Shown here: in pieces, positions 32,931-40,408 of the stretch
Position numbering within the stretch: the first letter of the stretch is position 1
How the letters are laid out: each line of letters starts with the position of its first letter
NCBI GenBank assembly: GCA_009929485.1
Contig: SAAJ01000008.1
Span: 25,261-89,260, forward strand
Origin: Negativicutes bacterium
GTDB taxonomy: Bacteria; Bacillota; Negativicutes; Anaeromusales; Anaeromusaceae
Length of the DNA stretch: 64,000 nt
Direction of reading: 5' to 3'
The notes under the pieces: model-generated
What the model saw: the letters and a program-made list of their open reading frames with translations, nothing else
Told to the model about the DNA's origin: nothing
Databases searched by the model: none
Position numbers and translations under genes: made by a program

Positions 32931-33982
32931 ATCTTCTCCTGGGGCTCTTCTTGCAGCCAGTCGGAGAGCTTGGCCGGATTTTCACCGGCGTCCAGGCGGT
33001 CTTGCAGCCGCTGTACAGCGCCGGAAACCTGGCGGGCTTGCAGAGTGAGGGATTCCAAGGGGCGAATGAATTGATTCGCCAAATGGTGAATGCAAAAGAG
33101 AGTTAAAATTTGTGCGAAACACGTTAAAAAGAGGTAGCGCAGCAAGAGCTCGCGCAATGGTTCGTCAAGATAGCTGCGCGGCAAGGTAATGACCAAGGTC
33201 CAGCCTGTGCTGGGAAGCTTTCCGAAATAGGCTAAGCGATCTTCATTTTGGAAGGAATATTCCAGAAAGCCTTCGCTTTTTCGCAGCAGGTCGCTGCGCA
33301 TTTGCGGCGGCAGCGAACGCAGCGGTTCCGCTTGATTGATGTCCAGCGACTGCAAACTGGGGTCAGGGTGGGCCAGAATGATACCGCGCTGATCCAGCAA
33401 AAACGCATAGCCGCCGTCAAAAGGCTGGATATGACGAATATATTCCAAGAAGCGAGACAGCGGCACATCTTGGCTGAGGACGCCGGCCAGCTCTTGGTTA
33501 TCAAGGCGGACCTGCTTGGCGATGGAGATAGTGTATTGATTGGTTACTAAATCCATATAAGGTTCAATGAAGACCCTGTCGGAGGATAAAAGCGCTTGGC
33601 GATACCAGGGGCGCTTTCGGGGATCGTAGCCAGATGGAGGCTGCCAGTGGGAGCCGTCAACAACCTCGCCGTTTTCCGTGCCGAAATAGAGATCGCTAAT
33701 ATCACTGTCAAGGCTCATTTGACGCGCCAATAATGGTTGCAAGGTTTCCGGCGAACGCGGGAGAAGCGGCAGCAAGCTGGCGGTTTGTTCCAAGGAAATC
33801 GCTTTGCGCTGCAGCCAGAAATCAAGGCGAGCTACTTCTTCTTGGGTAATGGCATTGCTTTCCTTTTGCAGGTGCAGCAGCAATTGTTGGCGGGCAAACT
33901 GATATTCCACCAAACTGGCCAACACTAAACTGGTTGTAAGAAGCAGCGAAAATAGGAGGGTTAGCTTGATGCGAATGCCCAT
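32906..33982 (-). CDS. dCache sensor membrane protein with half a HAMP domain
   Basis: A 358-residue sensor with no output domain. TM1 is about residues 7-27, a periplasmic double-Cache domain follows at about 30-270 (DGSHWQPPSGYDPRKRPWYR and DLVTNQYTISIAKQV are typical), and TM2 is about 277-299. After TM2 comes only the first helix of a HAMP domain (PLESLTLQARQVSGAVQRLQ). It starts one base after the stop of the histidine kinase, which itself begins with the second HAMP helix. Together they look like one sensor kinase split within HAMP, with the halves encoded in reverse order. The last codons and TGA come from the intergenic repeat. Ligand unknown; such domains often bind amino acids or carboxylates. 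Confidence 0.85.
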   Translation of the reverse strand: MGIRIKLTLLFSLLLTTSLVLASLVEYQFARQQLLLHLQKESNAITQEEVARLDFWLQRKAISLEQTASLLPLLPRSPETLQPLLARQMSLDSDISDLYFGTENGEVVDGSHWQPPSGYDPRKRPWYRQALLSSDRVFIEPYMDLVTNQYTISIAKQVRLDNQELAGVLSQDVPLSRFLEYIRHIQPFDGGYAFLLDQRGIILAHPDPSLQSLDINQAEPLRSLPPQMRSDLLRKSEGFLEYSFQNEDRLAYFGKLPSTGWTLVITLPRSYLDEPLRELLLRYLFLTCFAQILTLFCIHHLANQFIRPLESLTLQARQVSGAVQRLQDRLDAGENPAKLSDWLQEEPQEKIGIKQESR

Positions 33983-33983
33983 G

Positions 33984-35363
33984 TTAGCTTCCTCCTTGCA
34001 GCGGCGTCACTGGCGCTGCTTCTTCTTTTAAGGGGAAGGAGAAAAGAAAGCGCGCGCCTTGCCCTGGTTCACTTTGGCAGGTAACACTGCCGCGAAAGCT
34101 TTTGGTTGTTAAAGAATATAAGATATACAGGCCTAAGCCGGTGCCTCCTTGGCCGCGTTTCGTGGTGAAGAAAGGATCGAAAATTTTAGCCAGCACCTCT
34201 GGGGTCATGCCGACGCCGTTGTCGCTGTAGATGAGTTCCAGCGATGTTTCGGCGGGGCGGACTTCTAGGGTTAGTTCGCCTGTCTGCTTATTTGGAAAAG
34301 CATGCTGCAGGGAGTTGCGGATCAGGTTGGTGATAATCTGGGAAAAGGCGGTGGGGGGGCCGAAGAGCTGCACGTGATCCGGGCAAGAGATAGACAGGTG
34401 ATGCGGCGTGTAGTTCAATTCGTTTTCCAGGCTGTGGGCGATGGCGTAGAGGTATTGCTTGACATCAAACCACTGAGAAGCGCTGCTGTTTTCCACATCC
34501 ACCGTGCGAAACCGGCGTACTAAATCGGCGCTGCGTCCCAGATTGTCTTCTAAAAGCTGCAGACTTTGCGCCAACAATTCCATGTGGCCCTGCAACTGTT
34601 GGCGGCTGACGGCGGGCGCATTCAGAAATTCCTGCGTTTCCTGCAGTACTTGCTGGGCATGGGACGACGCGGTAATGCTGATGCCCAGGGGCGTGTTGAG
34701 CTCGTGGGCGATGCCGCTGACCAAAATGCCTAAAGCGGCCTGCTTTTCCGCCTGCAGTACATGTTCTTGGGCGCTGCGCAGCTGTTCCAGCGTTTGCGTG
34801 AGTTGTTGGTTGCTTTGCGCCAGTGCCTGCGTGCGCTCCTGGACTTTGCTTTCTAATTGTTCATTGGCTTCGCGCAGCTGCCGCTCGGCGTTTTTGCGGT
34901 ACTGGATATTAGACAGCGAGCCGACCATGCGCAAAGGGCGGCAGCCATCTTCTGTGCGCAAGCTGTCTCCTTTGAGAAGACGCCAAGAGGGGCCTTCGGC
35001 GGTAGCAACACGAAATTCAGCCCGCAGCAAAGGATATTTTCCCTTGAGATGCCGGCGAATCAATAAGGAAAGCTGTTTGCGGTCCTCAGGCATGACCTGC
35101 TGCAGGCAATGACGCAGGGGGAGAAGCTTGTCCGTCTGTTCCAATCCCAGCAGATGCTGCGCCCGACAGGACAGAAAAACAAGACCTGTGGGGATGTCCC
35201 AGTCCCACAGGCCGTCGCTGCTGCCCTCCAGCGCCAACTGCCAGCGCTCTTCGCTAAGTTTTAGGTTTTGGTTGACCTGCTGCAGGCGGCTGATGACGCT
35301 GGTAATACCGGACAACATGACTTGGTGGGCTTCCGCCAATTGGCCAATTTCGTCCTTGGACAT
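33984..35363 (-). CDS. PAS histidine kinase starting within a HAMP domain
   Basis: A 459-residue soluble kinase. Residues 1-20 (SKDEIGQLAEAHQVMLSGI) match the second helix of a HAMP domain, PAS is about 37-162, a coiled coil about 160-205, then the dimerisation helix with His220 (SGIAHELNTPLGISI) and an HATPase domain with N box (ITNLIRNSLQHAF), DNGVGM and GTGLGLYILYS. A stop codon lies two codons before the ATG in frame, so no membrane part is missing from this frame by a start error. The downstream gene encodes Cache-TM-HAMP helix 1. No response regulator gene is adjacent; it may act on one at 50-54 kb. Confidence 0.88.
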   Translation of the reverse strand: MSKDEIGQLAEAHQVMLSGITSVISRLQQVNQNLKLSEERWQLALEGSSDGLWDWDIPTGLVFLSCRAQHLLGLEQTDKLLPLRHCLQQVMPEDRKQLSLLIRRHLKGKYPLLRAEFRVATAEGPSWRLLKGDSLRTEDGCRPLRMVGSLSNIQYRKNAERQLREANEQLESKVQERTQALAQSNQQLTQTLEQLRSAQEHVLQAEKQAALGILVSGIAHELNTPLGISITASSHAQQVLQETQEFLNAPAVSRQQLQGHMELLAQSLQLLEDNLGRSADLVRRFRTVDVENSSASQWFDVKQYLYAIAHSLENELNYTPHHLSISCPDHVQLFGPPTAFSQIITNLIRNSLQHAFPNKQTGELTLEVRPAETSLELIYSDNGVGMTPEVLAKIFDPFFTTKRGQGGTGLGLYILYSLTTKSFRGSVTCQSEPGQGARFLFSFPLKEEAAPVTPLQGGS

Positions 35364-35397
35364 GCTGCCTCACGCCTTTCTCTGCTAGAGATACGGG

Positions 35398-35510
35398 GAA
35401 TGAGAACGAGGTTTTGAACAGGAGTCGCGATGAGTCACGGGAGGGTACGTAGGAGGGTTTCGGGGTACGATATTTTTAACAGGAGTATAGGGAGTAGAGT
35501 GAGGGCCCGA
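35398..35510 (+). repeat. GAACAGGAG-type repeat
   Basis: Two plus-oriented units: GAACAGGAGTCGCGATGAGT then CACGGGAGGGTACGTAGGAG (from about 35414), and AACAGGAGTATAGGGAGTAG (from about 35482). It lies just upstream of the split kinase. Confidence 0.8.
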
Positions 35511-35559
35511 ATGAGGAAAAACCAAATTTATGAGGAACCGATGCTGTAATGAACGCTCG

Positions 35560-35664
35560 GCCAAAACAAGGAGTTTTTTTGGCGGACGAGAAAGAAAACG
35601 CAGGAATAGCGGCGCTCTTCCGAGGCTTTCTGACAACGTCCAGCGGAAAAAGAACTGTTTTGGC
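35560..35664 (+). other. Structured repeat element, copy 1 of 3
   Basis: Outer stem GCCAAAACA (35560-35568) with TGTTTTGGC (35656-35664), second stem GGACG (35584-35588) with CGTCC (35637-35641), and an inner segment GGAATAGCGGCGCTCTTCC. Copies 2 and 3 keep the pairing with other bases. It lies between the split kinase and the convergent end of the MgtC-like gene. Confidence 0.7.
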
Positions 35665-35692
35665 GTGAGATGTGAGTACAACAGCGGTTCCT

Positions 35693-36361
35693 TTACTCAG
35701 CTAGTTGCGCTTCGGTAATGCCTTCGAGCTGGCTTAAATCTTTAAGAGCGGTTTTGGTAACAGACGGATCCGGCGATTTGATGGCGACAAAAAAGGTGGT
35801 ATGGCCTTTGTCGCCTTTTTCCAGGCGCATATCCGTGACAGTCAAGCCGGCGCTGCTGAGGCAGGAAGCCACTTTGCCGATTTGCCCTGGTTTGTCCAAA
35901 GAATGAATGACCAGCACGGCTTCGCTCGGCCCTGTGGCGCGATGGGATTCAACGCGGTACAGCCAAGTCAAGGTCACCACAGATAGGACGGTAGTGACAA
36001 TGGCGCCCAAGTAGTAGCCGCTGCCTACCGCCAGGCCGACGCAGGCTACCACCCAGAGACTGGCGGCGGTTGTCAGGCCTTTGATGGTGGCGCCTTCCTT
36101 CATGATGGTGCCGGCGCCAAGAAAGCCGATGCCGCTGACTACCTGCGCGGCTAGGCGGGCGGGATCGGCATTGGTTTTGCCTTCGACGCCGCCGTAAAGA
36201 TTCATAGATAAAATCATAATCAAGCAAGAGCCCAGCGCTACAAGAATGTGCGTGCGCAGACCGGCTGCTTTATGGAAGTAGCTGCGCTCGTAGCCGATGA
36301 CACCGGCCAGAACCAAAGAGAGAACCAAACGCAGCGTGGCGGTTAAGTCGTCAATAATCAC
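35693..36361 (-). CDS. MgtC/SapB family membrane protein
   Basis: A 222-residue protein of the MgtC/SapB (YhiD) family. The first 130 residues carry four or five membrane segments with family signatures VLAGVIGYERSYFHKAAGLR, VVSGIGFLGAGTIMKEGATI and GLTTAASLWVVACVGLAVG. The last 80 residues (VLVIHSLDKPGQIGKVASCL) look like an ACT-type regulatory domain, a common C-terminal addition. The start is GTG at 36361, overlapping the PhoU-like stop by 4 bp (GTGA), with AAGGAGG upstream. MgtC proteins respond to magnesium or phosphate stress and can inhibit ATP synthase; the link to PhoU and alkaline phosphatase here favours phosphate. Confidence 0.9.
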   Translation of the reverse strand: MIIDDLTATLRLVLSLVLAGVIGYERSYFHKAAGLRTHILVALGSCLIMILSMNLYGGVEGKTNADPARLAAQVVSGIGFLGAGTIMKEGATIKGLTTAASLWVVACVGLAVGSGYYLGAIVTTVLSVVTLTWLYRVESHRATGPSEAVLVIHSLDKPGQIGKVASCLSSAGLTVTDMRLEKGDKGHTTFFVAIKSPDPSVTKTALKDLSQLEGITEAQLAE

Positions 36362-37020
36362 GAGCCGGAAGCCTCCTTTTGAAAGCGCTGACCGCAAGCG
36401 GCGTAGTGGAGCCATTCGGCAATATTGGTAGTGCGGTCGGCGACGCGTTCGATGAAGCGAACGACGATTTGCAGATCGATGGCTGCTTCCAGTGTCCAGG
36501 GATGGACCATGGCGGCCATAATGATTTCCTTGTAGATGTCGCGACACAGCTGGTCGACAATATTATCTTTTTCGTGCAGGGCGGAAACTAAAAGAAGTTC
36601 GGCATCCGCTTGCCCGTAGGCTTGCATGATGTCTTGGAGCATGGACAAAGCGTGCTCCATCATCAAACGAATCAAGGTGAGCACATTTTCAAAAGGCGCC
36701 ATGTCGTAGCAGCAAAAACGCCGACGCACCATTTTAGCGATGTTGTTGGCATAGTCGCCCAAGCGTTCCAGCTCGGCGATGATTTTGACGCTGGCGACGG
36801 CGCGAGACACTTCAGACGGCGAGGGGTGCTCGTTCAGCCAAGCGATGCAGGCTTCGTCGAGACGAATCGAGGTGCGGTCAATTTCTTTTTCTTTTTCCCG
36901 AACCTCTTGGGCGAGAGTGGTATCAAGGGTAAGCAGCGCAGTCAAGGCGTCGCGCAATGCAGTATGTACCATATTGTGAAGTTGGCAAACGTCTGCCGTA
37001 AGTTGGAGTTGGTCGGTCAT
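36358..37020 (-). CDS. PhoU-like phosphate regulator
   Basis: A 220-residue all-helical protein with two PhoU three-helix repeats. The usual acidic metal-binding motifs are seen as AELERLGDYANNIAKM in the first repeat and RFIERVADRTTNIAEWL in the second, matching the E(x)3D(x)3N pattern. PhoU proteins repress the Pho two-component signal and phosphate uptake. No pst or phoBR genes are present in the window; the partner gene is the coupled mgtC-like gene, and a secreted alkaline phosphatase lies upstream on the same strand. AAGGAGG precedes the ATG at 37020. Confidence 0.92.
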   Translation of the reverse strand: MTDQLQLTADVCQLHNMVHTALRDALTALLTLDTTLAQEVREKEKEIDRTSIRLDEACIAWLNEHPSPSEVSRAVASVKIIAELERLGDYANNIAKMVRRRFCCYDMAPFENVLTLIRLMMEHALSMLQDIMQAYGQADAELLLVSALHEKDNIVDQLCRDIYKEIIMAAMVHPWTLEAAIDLQIVVRFIERVADRTTNIAEWLHYAACGQRFQKEASGS

Positions 37021-37092
37021 GGCGCGGGCCTCCTTTTTATTTTCTTTATTCTTTAGTTCGACACAGGAGGCAGGCATCCTGCCTGAAAAGAC

Positions 37093-37131
37093 AAAAGACG
37101 CCTGCGTCTTGGAAGACAGCAGCGTCTTTTT
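37093..37131. terminator. Hairpin upstream of the PhoU-like gene
   Basis: AAAAGACGC pairs with GCGTCTTTTT. A similar AGACGCC/GGCGTCT hairpin stands before the alkaline phosphatase gene at 39110-39138. It could terminate the transcript from the phosphatase gene or belong to the repeat. Confidence 0.5.
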
Positions 37132-37149
37132 GAGTGGGAGAAGATAGAG

Positions 37150-37376
37150 GATCGAACAAGAGTCGCGATGAGAATCGGAGGGTACGCAGGAGTAGCACGA
37201 TGATGGAACAGGAGTATAGGGAGTAGAGTGAGGGTGCGCTGGAGCAGTATAATGATTGTTTTTTGTGCTTCTGTTAATTCATATACCGTAATCCTCATAC
37301 GGCCCCTCTGGTTCTCCGGTTCTCATGTTCAATCTCTTACGTAGCCCTCCATTTACTCCCTCGACTCCTGTTGAAT
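37150..37376. repeat. Inverted pair of GAACAGGAG-type repeats
   Basis: A plus-oriented unit (37152-37240, with GAACAAGAGTCGCGATGAGA and GAACAGGAGTATAGGGAGTA) faces an inverted unit (37290-37376). The inverted unit begins within 5 bp of the alkaline phosphatase stop codon. Confidence 0.8.
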
Positions 37377-37377
37377 T

Positions 37378-39021
37378 TTAAAACCCTTGCTTCGTGAGAA
37401 TTTCCGCAGCCTGGCGGCTGACATAGGTGCGGCCGGTGTTAGGCGCATAGACGGTGATGCCGTCAAGCTGGTAGGTTTTGTCGCCGTAAAGCAGCAAGTC
37501 GGTGCTGCAGGGCAGTCTGGCTTCCTTGGCGCCGCGGCGGACGACCAAAGTGGGATCGGCCAGTTCGTTGGTTTCTAGAGAAATCGCAGCGCCTAAGGGG
37601 GCAAAGAGAGACGTGGCTTCTACATAGAGGCGCTGATCGACTTCATCCAGGTTGAAACCCATGCTTTCGGCGCATAACGTGGCCAGGCGGGTGTTTTCGA
37701 TAAGGCCGCTGGGCTTGTTGGGGCCGTAGGCGTAGAGCATGACATCCTCGCCGGTATGGCCGGTTGTGGTCCAGGCCAGGATGGAGCGTTCGCTGAGAAG
37801 GTGTCCTAGCACCGTATTGAAACGGATGCCAGGGGCCTGTTGCAGGCGGTTGATTTCTTCGTCGCTCAAATCATCCACGCCGTAGTAGCGTTGAATGTAT
37901 TCGCGCAAGGAGGCGGCGGAACGATCACCGTTAAGCAGAGTTGCGATTCCTTCGGCGGTCAGCGTAGCGCGACGCAACGGGGCGATGAGATTTTCATAGG
38001 GCATGTGATCATAGGTTTTGTCGCTTTTCTTGCTGCCGATAGCCAGGCCGCCGTTGCTGTGGTCGGCAAAGCAGAGAACCAGGGTCTGGCCGTCTTTTTT
38101 GGCAAAGTCCAGTGCCGTGCGGATCGCGTTGGCATAGGCGACGGAGTCGCTGATGACGCCGATGGGATCATTGGCATGCGAGGCCCAGTCTACCTTGCTG
38201 GCTTCCACGAAAAGGAAAAAGCCTTTCGGGTTTTGGGACAGCGTTTCAATGGCTTTGGCGGTCATTTCCGCTAAGGAAGGCTGTTCCGGATGCAAGGTCG
38301 TGCGGTCCATGTCGTAGTCTAAATCATTCGATGCAAAAAGACCCCAAAGGCGAGGGCTTTTGGCAGCTTGCATTTCTTTGCCGGTGGCAGCAATGGCGTA
38401 GCCGCGCTGTTTCAGCACGTTGTATAAATTAACGCCGTCTTTGCGGCTGCCGCCGGCGTTTTGGGGCAGCAAATACTGGCTGCCGCCGGAAAGGACAACG
38501 TCAATATCTAAATAAACTTGCTGTTTGCCGATTTCTTCATAGTTGCTGCGATCCGGCCAGTGCGCTGAAAAGGCGGCCGGACTGGCGTGCTGGATGTTGG
38601 AGGTGGCTACAAGGCCGACGGCTTTGCCTTGCAGCTTGGCGCCTTCCAAAACAGTGGCTACTGGTTTATGCTGCCGGGCTAGCGGCGTCGCTTCTACGCC
38701 GGGGATGGTGCTCTTGGGAGGCAGGACGCTGATAAATTTGTCATCGGTCTTATGGCCGGTGGCAAAGGCGCTGGCGGCCGGGGCGGAATCAGTAATAATC
38801 GAATCGGCTCCATAGGTGCGCACGGCTCCGACTACATACGGATCCTGCGGCAGAAGCTGGCCGCTCAGGTACCAGCGGGTGAGGGTAGTGTGGGTTGTGC
38901 CTGTGCCGTCCGTCATCAAGACAATGACATTTTTGACAGGCGCCGCCCAGACCAAAGAGGGCAGCCAAAAAGAAAGGGCAAGAGCGAGAAAAATGGTCTT
39001 GCAGGAAAAACGATCATTCAT
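37378..39021 (-). CDS. phoA: Secreted alkaline phosphatase
   Basis: About 547 residues. A signal peptide (TIFLALALSFWLPSLVWAAP) precedes an alkaline-phosphatase core: NVIVLMTDGTG with the first metal Asp, nucleophile Ser79 in TDSAPAASAFATGHKT, DFAKKDGQTLVLCFADHSNG with later metal ligands and TTGHTGEDVMLYAYG with the last His. It would release phosphate from organic esters in the periplasm or at the surface. A C-terminal segment of about 70 residues after the catalytic core (ending YVSRQAAEILTKQGF) is not part of the usual enzyme. GGAAGGAG precedes the ATG at 39021. The neighbouring PhoU and MgtC genes suggest phosphate-starvation control. Confidence 0.9.
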   Translation of the reverse strand: MNDRFSCKTIFLALALSFWLPSLVWAAPVKNVIVLMTDGTGTTHTTLTRWYLSGQLLPQDPYVVGAVRTYGADSIITDSAPAASAFATGHKTDDKFISVLPPKSTIPGVEATPLARQHKPVATVLEGAKLQGKAVGLVATSNIQHASPAAFSAHWPDRSNYEEIGKQQVYLDIDVVLSGGSQYLLPQNAGGSRKDGVNLYNVLKQRGYAIAATGKEMQAAKSPRLWGLFASNDLDYDMDRTTLHPEQPSLAEMTAKAIETLSQNPKGFFLFVEASKVDWASHANDPIGVISDSVAYANAIRTALDFAKKDGQTLVLCFADHSNGGLAIGSKKSDKTYDHMPYENLIAPLRRATLTAEGIATLLNGDRSAASLREYIQRYYGVDDLSDEEINRLQQAPGIRFNTVLGHLLSERSILAWTTTGHTGEDVMLYAYGPNKPSGLIENTRLATLCAESMGFNLDEVDQRLYVEATSLFAPLGAAISLETNELADPTLVVRRGAKEARLPCSTDLLLYGDKTYQLDGITVYAPNTGRTYVSRQAAEILTKQGF

Positions 39022-39167
39022 TACACGTTCGACTCCTTCCAAGGTAGATTGTATGTCCGTTAACTCCTATTTCGCTGCGGAGCGTAAGGCTCCTGCCGGA
39101 AAAAGTAAAAGACGCCCGTCTTAAAGACAGCGGCGTCTGGTGAAGGTACGACGGGAGAAGATAGGAT

Positions 39168-39342
39168 TGAACAAGAGTAGAGTGAGTAGAGTGAGGGCTC
39201 GAAGAATTTATAAAAATCTTTAAATCCGGCTTTTCGCTGTTGCGCTGAGTTCCGTGCTTACCCTCCGTCGAGCTCTCTGGTTCTCCGGTTCAATTTCCTG
39301 CATACCCTCCATTTACTCCCTCTACTCCTGTTCGATATTCGT
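39168..39342. repeat. Inverted pair of GAACAGGAG-type repeats
   Basis: A short plus unit (GAACAAGAGTAGAGTGAGTA, 39173-39200) and an inverted unit (39250-39342) that starts about 10 bp after the stop of the HAD phosphatase gene. Confidence 0.75.
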
Positions 39343-39344
39343 TC

Positions 39345-40169
39345 CTATTTACCAAACTCAGCGTCGGCCGTACGCAAGGCGTTGGCCAGTTCGCCGACGT
39401 TTTCAAAGATAAAGGTCGGTTTAGCGCTGCTGGCGGCTATGTCGTTGCGGGTGGATTCGCCGCTGAGGACCAAGACGCCGCAGACGCCGCTGTTGGCAGC
39501 CAGCTGAATATCCGTATAAAGACGGTCGCCAACCATGGCGGTTTCCTCTTTAGTGCAATGCAGCGTAGACATGAGGACATTAATAATTTCCTGATGAGGC
39601 TTGCCAATAATCAACTGCGGCGTTACGCCGGTAGATGCTTCAATGAGCTTGAGCATAGCGCCTGTGTCAGGCAGATAGCCGGAACGTTCATTGGTGGGAC
39701 AGTTGATGTCCGGATGAGTGGCGATAAAAGGGACGCCTTCCCGCAGCAAATGGCAGGCTTCAGTAAGCTTGGCATAGGTTAGGGTCTGGTCAAAACCGAG
39801 GACGACGCAGGCCGGCTTGTCGCAAGTCAGCGTCAAACCATGCTGCCGAAACTCATCCTCCAAGTCGGGCGTTCCCAAAAGATAGACTTGTTTCATGTTG
39901 TGAGCCTGCAAGTAGAGCGCGGTCGCCTCGCCGGAGGTCATGACTTCTTTGTCGGTTGCGTTAATGCCTAGCTTTTGCAGCTTTTCTACATAGCTGTGCT
40001 TGTGTTTGGAAGAATTATTGGTCAAAAATAAATGCTTGCGTCCGCTGTCCTTGAGGTACTGCAAAAAGTCCAAGGCTCCTGGCAGCAGCTTTTGCCCTAA
40101 GTAAATAGTACCGTCCATATCTAAGGCAAAGTACTTCAGATTGTGCAAGCGTTCCATGTCGTTCATCAT
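39345..40169 (-). CDS. HAD-IIA family phosphatase (NagD/p-nitrophenylphosphatase type)
   Basis: A 274-residue HAD hydrolase with the class IIA cap. Motif I is FALDMDGTIYLGQ (nucleophile Asp and acid Asp), motif II is FLTNNSSK, motif III lies around IIGKPHQEII and motif IV is MVGDRLYTDIQLAANSG. This group dephosphorylates small sugar or nucleotide phosphates, such as NagD on UMP, or phosphoglycolate. The ATG at 40169 has GGAGA at the right distance; an in-frame GTG 6 bp upstream is too close to it. It is monocistronic. Confidence 0.92.
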   Translation of the reverse strand: MMNDMERLHNLKYFALDMDGTIYLGQKLLPGALDFLQYLKDSGRKHLFLTNNSSKHKHSYVEKLQKLGINATDKEVMTSGEATALYLQAHNMKQVYLLGTPDLEDEFRQHGLTLTCDKPACVVLGFDQTLTYAKLTEACHLLREGVPFIATHPDINCPTNERSGYLPDTGAMLKLIEASTGVTPQLIIGKPHQEIINVLMSTLHCTKEETAMVGDRLYTDIQLAANSGVCGVLVLSGESTRNDIAASSAKPTFIFENVGELANALRTADAEFGK

Positions 40170-40355
40170 AGCCACATATCTCCATTCTCTGTGGTTTCCT
40201 AGGAAAAGCGGCGCGCGTTCCGCTTTTCGACAAATAGGTAAAAATAAACAACTTCAAGAAGCTCTTTATTTTATTTTACGACAGAACTTTCTGAAGTCAA
40301 CATGAACATGCTATAAAACGACAAAAATCAGAAATAAACCGACATAAAAGTAGGC

Positions 40356-40382
40356 GAAAAATAAAAGCCCGCATAGGCGGGC
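40356..40382 (-). terminator. Intrinsic terminator of the PAS-SpoIIE gene
   Basis: On the minus strand GCCCGC-CTAT-GCGGGC is followed by TTTTATTTTT. Confidence 0.85.
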
Positions 40383-40408
40383 CGCAAGATCCGGAAAAAA
40401 TAGTAACC

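Noticed and set aside
35560..35664. Structured element as a known c-di-GMP-I or THF riboswitch
   Set aside because: The conserved core words of those aptamers are absent.
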